Of a stretch of 64,000 nt of DNA, positions 25,812-34,069 are shown piece by piece. The DNA is from Desulfobacterales bacterium. Lineage in GTDB: Bacteria > Desulfobacterota > Desulfobacteria > Desulfobacterales > JAHEIW01. The notes below the pieces were generated by a model, which was not told the origin of the DNA, searched no databases, and saw only the letters and a program-made list of their open reading frames with translations. The stretch lies in assembly GCA_020348305.1 (NCBI GenBank), contig CP070746.1, forward strand, positions 622,815-686,814, read 5' to 3'. A program made the position numbers and the translations under genes. Every line of letters starts with the position of its first letter. Position 1 is the stretch's first letter.

Positions 25812-27485
25812 TTATGTGCCGCTCTCAGCCGGACGGTTGAATTGAAGCGGGAGTTTGACGACAAAGCTGGCGCCCCCTTCCGGCAGATTGTGTGCGGCAA
25901 TCCGCGCGCCTAACCTTTCCAGGATGTCGGCGCAGATCGGCAACCCCAAACCCGTTCCACCGGGTTTGGTGGTAAAAAGGGGATCGAAGATTTTGTCAAA
26001 ATGGGCTGCGGCAATCCCCGGGCCGGTATCGGCGACCGCAGCCACCACGCCGTCGGATTCTCGCCGAGTCGTCAACGTGATCTCGCCGTTGGTCTGAATG
26101 GCGGCCACGGCATTCAGAATCAGATTTTGAAAGACCTGGCGCAGTTCGGAAGGATCGCTGCGAATGGCGGGCAGGGAATCTTCATAGTTGCGCACCACCC
26201 GAATGTTGTTGAAGCGCAGTTCTTTGTCCATAAATTCGATCAAATCATCGAGCACTTCGGTGACATTCAGCGCTTTGATGATCGGCTCGGTGCTGCGGGT
26301 GAACCGCAGGAATTTGTCGATGGACGTGCGGCTGCGGGCCGCTTCCGATCGAAGCTGCGAGAGGCTCTCGGAAATCCTCTCCACTGGATTGCTGCGACAT
26401 AGGTCCTGGATGCTCATTGCAGCCGCATCGATATTTGTCAGGGCGTCTTTGATTTCCCGAAAAAATCCAAGGGCCAATTCCATGGCCGACGCCAGCCGAT
26501 TGGACTGGCGCAGCTGGCGGTCCAGAAACCGAATGCTGCGGCGTTTGACTTCCAGGCGGGACACTAGATGGTTGGTGGTCAGCAGCACGGTCATCACGAT
26601 CAGGATGGCTGCCAGTACGAAGACCCAGATGCCGATCATACGAATGCGCCGCAGCTCGGCGAAGGCATTTTTGCGATCCATCTGGACGGCACAGAGCCAG
26701 GGGACGTTTTCAAGCCAGACGGTCATCAAAAGATGATCGTCTTGTTCTTGAAACGTTACCCCTTCAAACGGTTTGAGATTCGTAAACCGGGACGGTTCCA
26801 TTAACTGCCCGGCCGAACGGGGTCTGCTCTGGTAGACACCTCGGCGATTTACAAAATAGGCGTCGGCGTTGCTTTTTTCGGCGATGGCGGAGATCATGCG
26901 GTGAAAATAATTCGTGTCGATGGTGGCGCGCAGAAACCAAACGCCTTCGCTGCTTGCTGTTTTGACGGCGATGACGAAGTGCGGGGTATTGCGGTGTCCC
27001 AAAAAGACATCGCTGATGTATACGCCGCGGGCCATCACGGTTTCAAACCAGGCGGCTTCCCTGTAATTTTTCTTTAAAAGATCGTAGGGCCCCACATAAG
27101 CCAAGTGACGGCCCTGATCATCGATGACGCCCAGGTCCGTATAGCAGGGCAATTGCTGCTGCAGGGAATGAAAGACGTTTTGCAGGGTCTGCGAATCGCG
27201 CAAGCCGGGCAACCCGATATTTTTGGATATCAACTTCAGATCCATGGTCCGTTCAGCGAGAAATTGATCGACCGCGTTCTTGAGATCGAGCGCATCCACC
27301 CGCAGAGTTGCAACGGTCTTTTGTTTGATAACCGAGGTCAGATAGGAATACATTCCGCCGCCGATGATGATCAGCGGCACAAATGCCGCGGCCAGCAGCG
27401 TTACGACCACCGTATTCCATGTCCGGCGGAAATAGGGAAAATCTCCGGAACGGCCCTGGGCCGTCGTATTTAGGATTTCATCCAT
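25812..27485 (-). CDS. Cache-domain kinase homologue lacking the phospho-His
   Basis: 557 residues with the same layout as the other two: TM1 (about 24-48), Cache (QGRHLAYVGPYDLLKKNYREAAWF, PHFVIAVKTAS), TM2 (about 282-303). The H-box reads ELALGFFREIKDALT, with Arg near residue 343 where its relatives have His ([16 protein letters not shown]). The ATPase boxes are intact: RQVFQNLILNAVAA, ADTGPGI, GGTGLGL. It cannot autophosphorylate in the normal way, so it may act as a ligand-sensing partner in a heterodimer. The gene follows the receiver-CBS gene by 43 bases and precedes the fusion gene. Confidence 0.88.
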   Translation of the reverse strand: MDEILNTTAQGRSGDFPYFRRTWNTVVVTLLAAAFVPLIIIGGGMYSYLTSVIKQKTVATLRVDALDLKNAVDQFLAERTMDLKLISKNIGLPGLRDSQTLQNVFHSLQQQLPCYTDLGVIDDQGRHLAYVGPYDLLKKNYREAAWFETVMARGVYISDVFLGHRNTPHFVIAVKTASSEGVWFLRATIDTNYFHRMISAIAEKSNADAYFVNRRGVYQSRPRSAGQLMEPSRFTNLKPFEGVTFQEQDDHLLMTVWLENVPWLCAVQMDRKNAFAELRRIRMIGIWVFVLAAILIVMTVLLTTNHLVSRLEVKRRSIRFLDRQLRQSNRLASAMELALGFFREIKDALTNIDAAAMSIQDLCRSNPVERISESLSQLRSEAARSRTSIDKFLRFTRSTEPIIKALNVTEVLDDLIEFMDKELRFNNIRVVRNYEDSLPAIRSDPSELRQVFQNLILNAVAAIQTNGEITLTTRRESDGVVAAVADTGPGIAAAHFDKIFDPLFTTKPGGTGLGLPICADILERLGARIAAHNLPEGGASFVVKLPLQFNRPAESGT

Positions 27486-27528
27486 GACCTACCCGCCTTC
27501 CTGCAAATTATTTTGCAGCAATTCTAAT

Positions 27529-28371
27529 CTATTCGATTTCATGCTCCAGGTGTAGAAAGATATCCTGTAACCTGACAACCCCAACTACCTTTCCCTGATC
27601 GATAACCGGCATGGTTCGAAACTTGTTCGTGATCATCTGGTGGGCGACATCCGAGAGGAGTTCATCCGATCGGCAATAAAGAATCCGGCTGTGCATTACG
27701 TGCCGCAATCTTTTGGGAGGAAGCCAATCGGGATTTTCACGCAATGCCGTCCAGGTTAACGAAAATTCCGGGCATGTTTCCCGGGCGGCCTCAATCAAAT
27801 CTCGCTTGGTGATGAATCCCAGCAGCCTGTCTTCACTGTCCAGGATATACGCCGTTTCTGCCGCCCGCGCACCGTTTTCCTGTTTCAAAACATCCAGTGC
27901 ATCTGCCAGCCGACCATCCGGATCCAACCGCTCAAAGGTGTAGCAGATGAGTTCTTCGACTTTGTTCCGCGGCCACAGCACCGGATGCCGCTTGATCGTT
28001 TCAACAGCATAGGCTTCTTGAATCTTTGCGGTCAAATCTTCAATGTCGCAGGGTTTCATGAGATAATCGAAAGCGCCCTCCCGGATGGCCTGAATCCCGG
28101 ATTTTAATGTCGCATGACCGGTCAGCATAATCACCTCGGTTGCCGGTGCGAGTTGCTTGATTCTCTTCAATGCATTTATTCCGTCCATGCCGGGCATTTT
28201 CACATCCATTACGATCACATCAAAGCCTTCCGTATTTTGAACGGCATCCACGGCCTGAAAGCCGTCGAAGGCCGTGCTCATCTTGAATCCCCTGCTTTCT
28301 AAAAGTTTGCCCAGATTCAGGACAAATTGCTCCTCGTCATCGACCAGCAGGACATGGATGATTGCGCTCAA
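27529..28371 (-). CDS. Response regulator with C-terminal CBS pair
   Basis: 280 residues. The receiver (VLLVDDEEQFVLNLGKLL, VIVMDVKMPGMDGINAL with the phospho-Asp, MKPCDIEDL) is followed by two CBS domains: VEELICYTFERLDPDG to DSEDRLLGFITKRDLI, and LRHVMHSRILYCRSDE to VIDQGKVVGVVRLQDIF. It lacks DNA-binding output and resembles the regulator at 14436. It is the first gene of the cluster with the degenerate kinase and the GNAT-deacetylase, which links phosphorylation, adenylate sensing and acetylation. Confidence 0.88.
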   Translation of the reverse strand: MSAIIHVLLVDDEEQFVLNLGKLLESRGFKMSTAFDGFQAVDAVQNTEGFDVIVMDVKMPGMDGINALKRIKQLAPATEVIMLTGHATLKSGIQAIREGAFDYLMKPCDIEDLTAKIQEAYAVETIKRHPVLWPRNKVEELICYTFERLDPDGRLADALDVLKQENGARAAETAYILDSEDRLLGFITKRDLIEAARETCPEFSLTWTALRENPDWLPPKRLRHVMHSRILYCRSDELLSDVAHQMITNKFRTMPVIDQGKVVGVVRLQDIFLHLEHEIE

Positions 28372-28514
28372 TGTCGATCACTCCTTGTCGTTAAGTTCCA
28401 AGCGGAGTTCAGGGCCTCACTTTGCGCCTGAAACGGTGGTTGCATGTTGCCGTTTTGTGCCTTGCGTTTATCAAGCGCCCGAATTTTATCCGAATTCTTA
28501 ATCAAACTGTAGCA

Positions 28515-29708
28515 CTATAAGTGAACAAATTCAATCGAATGCGCGGGCTTTTGTCCCCGTAAAAACACGATGCAGATCAAACTTACAAGCCCCAATAATC
28601 CCACCAGGATGAAGGCCCAATCAAGGCCCATGGTTTGGCCGATAAATCCCATGGCAAGAGGGCCGACCATTTCGCCCACTTCCTTGTAAGAACCTGCTAT
28701 TCCGAGATTGATGGCGAGATCATCCGGATCACTTACATCGCCTACAAAGGCATCACCCAACGGAGAAACCCAGCCGATACCGACGGCCAGCGTGCCGCTA
28801 AAAATGAGATAAAACGGATGGCTGAAAAAGGTGATCAGCATGATGCTAAGAGTCGCGGTGCTCAAGCCCAAGGCCATCAGTTTTTTCCTGCCAAAGGTAT
28901 CCGATAGCCTGCCTGCGAATGGCTGAATGGAAAGATAAACCATTGCATTGCCTGCCAGAACGATGCCGGCCTCCAGAGAATCCAGTCCCTTGCCGGAAAG
29001 GAAAACCGGCATAAAACCGAAAAAGGCCGCCATGAAAATCATGTTAAAAAACATAATTAAAAAGATGGGGAGCGTCTGCCGGTTTTTTAGGGAATTGAAG
29101 AGATCTCTTGGACCAGCGCTTTTCTTCCATTTATTGCCGGGGATCAACTGTCCGGAAGGATAAAGTCTTGGGCGAACCAGATAGCTGAGGATGATCACCA
29201 GAAGGCCGACGCCCAAACATATGACAAAAACGGATCGAAAACCGGACCGATAAACTAAGATCCCCCCGATGGTCGGGGCCAGAACATATCCGGCATTCTT
29301 GACGGCACCATATATACCGAGGGCCGCGCCTTTTTTATCCGTAAAATACCGGATAAGAAGGGTTATCGACATGACCGAAAAAAAGGCGGCACCGGCTCCC
29401 TGCGCCAGACGAACCACTATCAGCCACTGCGGGGGAAAGATGAGATAGATTCCCGAGGCCAGCGCAAACAGCATCAGGCCTATCCGCAAAATCGACCATT
29501 CGCCCCAGCGTCTTGACAGCAAGGCGCCTATGGGTTTGACCAGAATCTCGGCAACGTCATAGAGTGCGATTAAAATTCCGATCACAATCAGTCCTGCACC
29601 GGTTTCCCGGGAATAGGCTGGAAGATTGGCGGCCACGATATAGGAACCAAAGGAGGTCACAAATCCTGTAAGGCTTAGGAACACCAGCAAAAAAAAGTTT
29701 CTTTTCAT
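28515..29708 (-). CDS. MFS transporter (drug or metabolite exporter type)
   Basis: 397 residues with about 12 hydrophobic helices. Motif-A-like loops are YDVAEILVKPIGALLSRRWGEW after TM2 and FAGRLSDTFGRKKLM in the second half. Length and loops fit the 12-helix major facilitator group near multidrug exporters. The substrate is not evident, and neither neighbour suggests one. Opposite-strand genes do not overlap; the promoter is not visible. Confidence 0.85.
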   Translation of the reverse strand: MKRNFFLLVFLSLTGFVTSFGSYIVAANLPAYSRETGAGLIVIGILIALYDVAEILVKPIGALLSRRWGEWSILRIGLMLFALASGIYLIFPPQWLIVVRLAQGAGAAFFSVMSITLLIRYFTDKKGAALGIYGAVKNAGYVLAPTIGGILVYRSGFRSVFVICLGVGLLVIILSYLVRPRLYPSGQLIPGNKWKKSAGPRDLFNSLKNRQTLPIFLIMFFNMIFMAAFFGFMPVFLSGKGLDSLEAGIVLAGNAMVYLSIQPFAGRLSDTFGRKKLMALGLSTATLSIMLITFFSHPFYLIFSGTLAVGIGWVSPLGDAFVGDVSDPDDLAINLGIAGSYKEVGEMVGPLAMGFIGQTMGLDWAFILVGLLGLVSLICIVFLRGQKPAHSIEFVHL

Positions 29709-29830
29709 TTCAATTTATCACCCCGCATGTTTGTCCCCGGCCGCCAATGTTTTCCGTTCGGCAGATATCGTAGACATCAGCGCGCATCGTTGCAAAAACA
29801 GGTCTAAAATTTTTTGAATACCTTATGCTA

Positions 29831-30364
29831 TCAATAGGACGCGTAAAAAACAATGAAGGTAAATATCACCGAAATCATCCAGACCACATGGCCGACAGTG
29901 CCTTTCTTAACCGCATGAAAGTGTGCCTCAGCCTGCTTGTGGCCTTCGCCGCATAGATAGCGGCGTATTCGTTTACTGTTCTTTCTGCGGGTCAACGTTA
30001 TGCGACCGACCGGCTCACCGCAGACATAACCTCGAGTATCGATTTTGCTGCAGGTCAGGCGTTTCCCGCGCAAGAAACTGGCTAGATTGTAGATCCAGTT
30101 CCAGGTTAAAGATAATAGCGTTAGAAACACAACGATGATCATAATATGCGCTTTGGAGACGCCCAAAGCTGCAAGATGTTCTCCCAATTGCGAAGGGTTC
30201 AGGGGCCCGTCGACCCGGCCGAATAAACCCAGGTAATACAAAAAGAAAGAGATCCCCATGACAATCATGGTAAGGCCGAAATGCCATAACCGCTGTTGAC
30301 CGTAACTGTGACGATACAGCTCCACCCCGGATTTCGGCGGCGCAGGCGTGTGGTGAAATTTCAT
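29831..30364 (-). CDS. Hypothetical membrane protein with Cys-rich loop
   Basis: 177 residues, three hydrophobic helices (about 28-48, 73-95, 155-175) and a cytosolic loop with three Cys: LTCSKIDTRGYVCGEPVGR and RRYLCGEGHKQAEAHFHA. The Cys/His pattern could bind a metal. AAGGAGG precedes ATG 30364. It follows the TSUP gene by about 110 bases on the same strand and may be an accessory subunit. I do not recognise the family. Confidence 0.65.
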   Translation of the reverse strand: MKFHHTPAPPKSGVELYRHSYGQQRLWHFGLTMIVMGISFFLYYLGLFGRVDGPLNPSQLGEHLAALGVSKAHIMIIVVFLTLLSLTWNWIYNLASFLRGKRLTCSKIDTRGYVCGEPVGRITLTRRKNSKRIRRYLCGEGHKQAEAHFHAVKKGTVGHVVWMISVIFTFIVFYASY

Positions 30365-30475
30365 AACCTACCTCCTTAATTTGCGGCTGTTTCCGTATCG
30401 GACGAGAGCGGGGCCACCTGTCATCGGGAGCCCCGGCCGGAAAGCCATGCCCGGCGACCTTAGCACGATCGCTTA

Positions 30476-31516
30476 TCAGCCACTCAGTTTCGCGATGATG
30501 TCGGGTATGACCTTGTAAAAGGTATAGCCGGCGAGAATACAGCAGTAAACCGGAACGATAAACTTCCAGGCCTTTTCGGGAAAAACCCGGGTCGTGTAGG
30601 GTGCGGCCACGGCAGTGAACATGGTCGCCAGCATCATCGATGGCAGCAGCAGGTAGTCGATGGTCACCCCGCCGGTCAGCAGTGCCAGCCAGACCAGAAC
30701 CGAAAAGGTGCTGACGGTGCCCTCCGAGATGGCCGTGACGGCCAGCATGCTTTTGACCGGCACGCCGGAAATCAGGCCGCCGACGGTCACCACCGGGCCG
30801 TAGCCGCCGCCTCCCACGCCTTTGTTAAAGCCTGCCAGGGCCGCAAAGCCGAACATCATCTTGGGTTTGTAGGGGCGATCTTTTCTGGATTGGTAAAGCG
30901 ATACCAGACCCATCATCACCAGCAGAACGGCCACATAGAGCTTGATCCAAATCTTGGCCACTTTGAACACGGCATAGATGGCGGTAATGGAAAAAGCTAC
31001 CGCCGCACAGCCGGTTACGGCGATGATCAGCCACAGCTTTATGGTTTCCGACATGGGTTTGAACTTCCATTCAACGTTTTCAAACTCACGGTGCAGAAAG
31101 GCTCCCACAAGACCCGCCACGCCTTGTTGGATCATTACCACCGGCACAATTTGCTTGGGGTTAAATCCCATCAGCAGCAGCAGCGGAGTGATGGCCGTTC
31201 CAAATCCCATCCCGGCCGAAGCATCCATGAACTCGAAAAACATGGCGGACAATACCACGCTCCAGATGATACTCCATTCATTGGTTCCCACCCAGCCTCT
31301 GGCTTCGACAAACGGCGAAGCAATCCGCTTGGTGGCCTCAAACGGGTTGCCGGCCAGCCAGCACCCCAGCAAAAATACCGCGAAAAGGGCTAAAAATCCC
31401 CATGCTGCCGCGACTAGCTGTCTTTTTTCCGGGAGAAACCGTGCCCACATGGAGGATTTCTTCACCTCCAGTTCCCGGGCCACCTCCCAACCTTTGGTTC
31501 TAGCGTCGTCTGACAT
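30476..31516 (-). CDS. TSUP-family anion exporter (TauE/SafE)
   Basis: 346 residues from ATG 31516, chosen because AAGGAGG lies 9 bases upstream; the frame also opens earlier to 31576. TSUP hallmarks are FEFMDASAGMGFGTAITPLLLL and GFNKGVGGGGYGPVVTVGGLISG, the two paired repeats of the family, with about eight helices. TSUP proteins export or import sulfite, sulfoacetate and similar anions. The next gene is the Cys-loop membrane protein. A near-match sigma-54 site lies about 110 bases upstream. Confidence 0.86.
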   Translation of the reverse strand: MSDDARTKGWEVARELEVKKSSMWARFLPEKRQLVAAAWGFLALFAVFLLGCWLAGNPFEATKRIASPFVEARGWVGTNEWSIIWSVVLSAMFFEFMDASAGMGFGTAITPLLLLMGFNPKQIVPVVMIQQGVAGLVGAFLHREFENVEWKFKPMSETIKLWLIIAVTGCAAVAFSITAIYAVFKVAKIWIKLYVAVLLVMMGLVSLYQSRKDRPYKPKMMFGFAALAGFNKGVGGGGYGPVVTVGGLISGVPVKSMLAVTAISEGTVSTFSVLVWLALLTGGVTIDYLLLPSMMLATMFTAVAAPYTTRVFPEKAWKFIVPVYCCILAGYTFYKVIPDIIAKLSG

Positions 31517-32303
31517 AATAGGTGCCTCCTTAATTGAATTAAATGGTTTGCATGCTGCGATAGTATGTATATTCAAAAGCGAATCCGGTCCGGAATATCG
31601 ACTGGCCGTTTATGCCCAATTCCTTAATCAAGATATATGCCAACCAGACAAATGCGGATAAGGTACTGGCGTGAAAAATCATAACCTGCCGAAACGACGA
31701 TAAATTCTATGTGAGTTGGTCTTCTTCTTCATCGGCAAAAAAGGAACATGCGACAAATCAGAGCAAAACCTGTCCACAGACAAGTGACAGCCCCATGAAA
31801 CACTGAAATTTTTAGAGGACACATTTTGGTGTAACGACAACTATGGGGAGGGGGACGACGACCAGAAACGGTGCCTTTCGAATATCCGGCAGCTTCAGAC
31901 TATCGGGTTGCTGCTGAAAACCATCGGGAACGTGCGTAAAATCACTCAATCTAAAATTGCGTAATATTTCAGAAGATAAGATAAACATTCGATATGAATT
32001 CTAGAGTCCTGAAGCTAGTGAACCGATTTTTGTTAGATCCGATTTGAGGATGGTTATCAATATTTCTTTATTTCTGGCATACACCTTGCTTTAACTCGAG
32101 GTAAAGGTTGGCAAGGAGCGGCGGCTGAAACTGACATATTTTTTTTACTGACATATTTGTCGGATATCTGGCTTACCTGATCGCGAAATCTTAGTACCTG
32201 AATCTTGCATGAAAATTGATGAAAAGGTTTACTTTACGTGTACACAGCGGGTTTATCTAAAATAACAGAACGATATTAGTTTACCTATAGGGTATATCGG
32301 ACG
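31517..32303. other. Long non-coding region between TSUP and CBS genes
   Basis: No gene is visible. It contains a near-match sigma-54 site at 31628-31644 (GG-N10-GA) and, at about 32130-32165, two direct copies of CTGACATATTT that could be an operator. No typical sigma-70 promoter or terminator stands out. Confidence 0.5.
31628..31644 (-). promoter_or_regulatory. Near-match sigma-54 promoter for the TSUP gene
   Basis: Minus strand TTGGCATATATCTTGA has a perfect -24 box, but the -12 box is GA rather than GC. It closely resembles the promoter at 20535 (TTGGCATATAGCTTGC). It may be weak or decayed. No 26-base element was found upstream. Confidence 0.35.
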
Positions 32304-32522
32304 ATGAAAACACGCAAGGTGATCACCATCATTCATCCTTATCCGCGTGGATTGCCGCTGAATCCATCAGTGACAACCGAAGACAGAATCACTTATGCGA
32401 TTGAGCTGATGGTCAAAAATAATGTTCGATGTATTGCAGTCGTTCGAAACCACGTACCTATCGGAATGATTCGTCTCGAAGATGCCTTTAAAGAGCTGGG
32501 GTTGCAGCTCTGCGAACGATAA
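32304..32522 (+). CDS. Small protein with a single CBS-like motif
   Basis: 72 residues. The latter part, RITYAIELMVKNNVRCIAVVRNHVPIGMIRLEDAFKELG, matches one CBS domain; these normally occur in pairs, so it would need to dimerise. The first 20 residues (MKTRKVITIIHPYPRGLP) are unlike a CBS start. No strong ribosome site precedes ATG 32304. It is the only plus-strand gene in the area and may be a fragment of a larger CBS protein. Confidence 0.5.
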   Translation: MKTRKVITIIHPYPRGLPLNPSVTTEDRITYAIELMVKNNVRCIAVVRNHVPIGMIRLEDAFKELGLQLCER

Positions 32523-32651
32523 GCCTGACCACGACAATAATCGATTCGAAATGACTTGCATCGGCAGAGATGTGATCTCATGAGACTTGGCAACCGAAAT
32601 TCTTGAAGGATGGAAAGCCAAACAAAACCCGGCGAAACAAGAAATGCTTGA

Positions 32652-34058
32652 TTAAGTCGAGCCGTTGGCTTTGAAATCATCGGCTCTGATACCGGCTTCT
32701 TTCATGATACGATGCAGATATTGTCTTTGAATACCGGCCGCCTCGGCTGCTCTACTGATGTTTCCGGCACTTCTGGAAAGAAGTGATTGGATATAAAGAC
32801 GATGAAAAATCTGAGTCATCTTTTCTTTCGCTTCCTTAAAGCACAATTGCGTGATGTCTTCATGAAATTCGGGATAAATCGGATATTCTTCGTTATCCAA
32901 ATGAAGATCTCTGACTTCTAAGGTATTTGTTCTGCAGAAAATGACACCTCGCTCAATAATATTTTCCAACTCTCTGACGTTGCCGGGAAATTCCTGGGAT
33001 ATAAGAATTTGCATGGCTTCCGGTGAGATATGCTCAATGCTTTTTTGATTTAAACGTGCATATTTTTCTAAGAAATGGTAGCTCAACAAGGGAATATCCT
33101 GCTTTCGTTCTTTGAGAGAAGGCACATCAAATCGGATGACGTTCAGACGGTAATAGAGATCTTCGCGGAAACGATCTTCCTTGATATCGCTTTTCAAATC
33201 ATGATTGGTGGCGGCGATGAAACGGAGATCGGCATATTTGGTGGTTACCCCGCCGACCGGCTTATATTCGCCTTCCTGCAGAAGCCGCAGCAGTTTGGTT
33301 TGCATCTGAAAGCTAAGATCGCCGATCTCATCTAAAAAAAGGGTGCCGCCATCGGCTTCATCAACCAATCCCTTTTTGTCCTGCCAAGCTCCGGTGAAGG
33401 CTCCTTTCACATGACCGAAAAGCTCGCTTTCCAGCACCTGTTCCGGAATTGCCGTGCAGTTTACGGTAATTAATTTTTCGGAATGCCGCAAACTGTGTTG
33501 ATGAATGGCCTTGGCGACCAATTCTTTGCCGGTACCGCTGGGGCCGGTGATTAAAACCGTTCCCATGGTGGGAGCAACCTGGCGGATCCGATCGAAGACA
33601 TCCTGCATCACCGGAGTTGACCCCACCAGGGACGCAAAACCGTTTCTTTCCGCCAGTGCTTGACGCAAGCAGCGGTTCTCATTGACAATCGCTTGCCACT
33701 TCATGGCTTTATCCAGTGTCAATAGAACGCGTTCCCGGCGGAATGGTTTGGTAATGTAATCTTGGGCGCCTTTTTGAATGGCTTCCACCGCATTTTCGAT
33801 GGTAGCATAGGCGGTTAAGATAATTACTGAAATTTCCGGTCTGATTTTTTTACACTCCTCCAGAAGTTGGATGCCATCCATTTTTGGCATTTTTAAATCG
33901 GTGATCACAACATCAAAATGGCGCTGCTTTACTAATTCGAGAGCCTCTTGAGGATCGCTCTCGGCAACCAATTTGTGCTGTGTTTCTTCAGAGATAATGC
34001 GTTTCAATAGAACCAGCATATCTTCTTGGTCATCGACAATTAAAATTTTGCCGCTCAT
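32652..34058 (-). CDS. NtrC-type sigma-54 activator (receiver-AAA+-Fis)
   Basis: 468 residues. Receiver: ILIVDDQEDMLVLLK, VVITDLKMPKMDG with the phospho-Asp. AAA+ domain (about 143-375): Walker A GPSGTGKE, the sigma-54-contacting GAFTGA in KGAFTGAWQDKKG, Walker B GGTLFLDEIGD, then RELENIIERGVIF. A Fis-type helix-turn-helix closes the chain (GNISRAAEAAGIQRQYLHRIM). It is the last gene of an operon with a binding protein, a receiver and a kinase, whose promoter carries sigma-54 boxes and the shared 26-base element. It is therefore my leading candidate for the factor that binds that element. Confidence 0.95.
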   Translation of the reverse strand: MSGKILIVDDQEDMLVLLKRIISEETQHKLVAESDPQEALELVKQRHFDVVITDLKMPKMDGIQLLEECKKIRPEISVIILTAYATIENAVEAIQKGAQDYITKPFRRERVLLTLDKAMKWQAIVNENRCLRQALAERNGFASLVGSTPVMQDVFDRIRQVAPTMGTVLITGPSGTGKELVAKAIHQHSLRHSEKLITVNCTAIPEQVLESELFGHVKGAFTGAWQDKKGLVDEADGGTLFLDEIGDLSFQMQTKLLRLLQEGEYKPVGGVTTKYADLRFIAATNHDLKSDIKEDRFREDLYYRLNVIRFDVPSLKERKQDIPLLSYHFLEKYARLNQKSIEHISPEAMQILISQEFPGNVRELENIIERGVIFCRTNTLEVRDLHLDNEEYPIYPEFHEDITQLCFKEAKEKMTQIFHRLYIQSLLSRSAGNISRAAEAAGIQRQYLHRIMKEAGIRADDFKANGST

Positions 34059-34069
34059 CCGTTGCTCCC

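Noticed and set aside
32130-32165. Two direct repeats CTGACATATTT as a further copy of the 26-base element.
   Set aside because: The order and spacing do not match; they may still be an unrelated operator.
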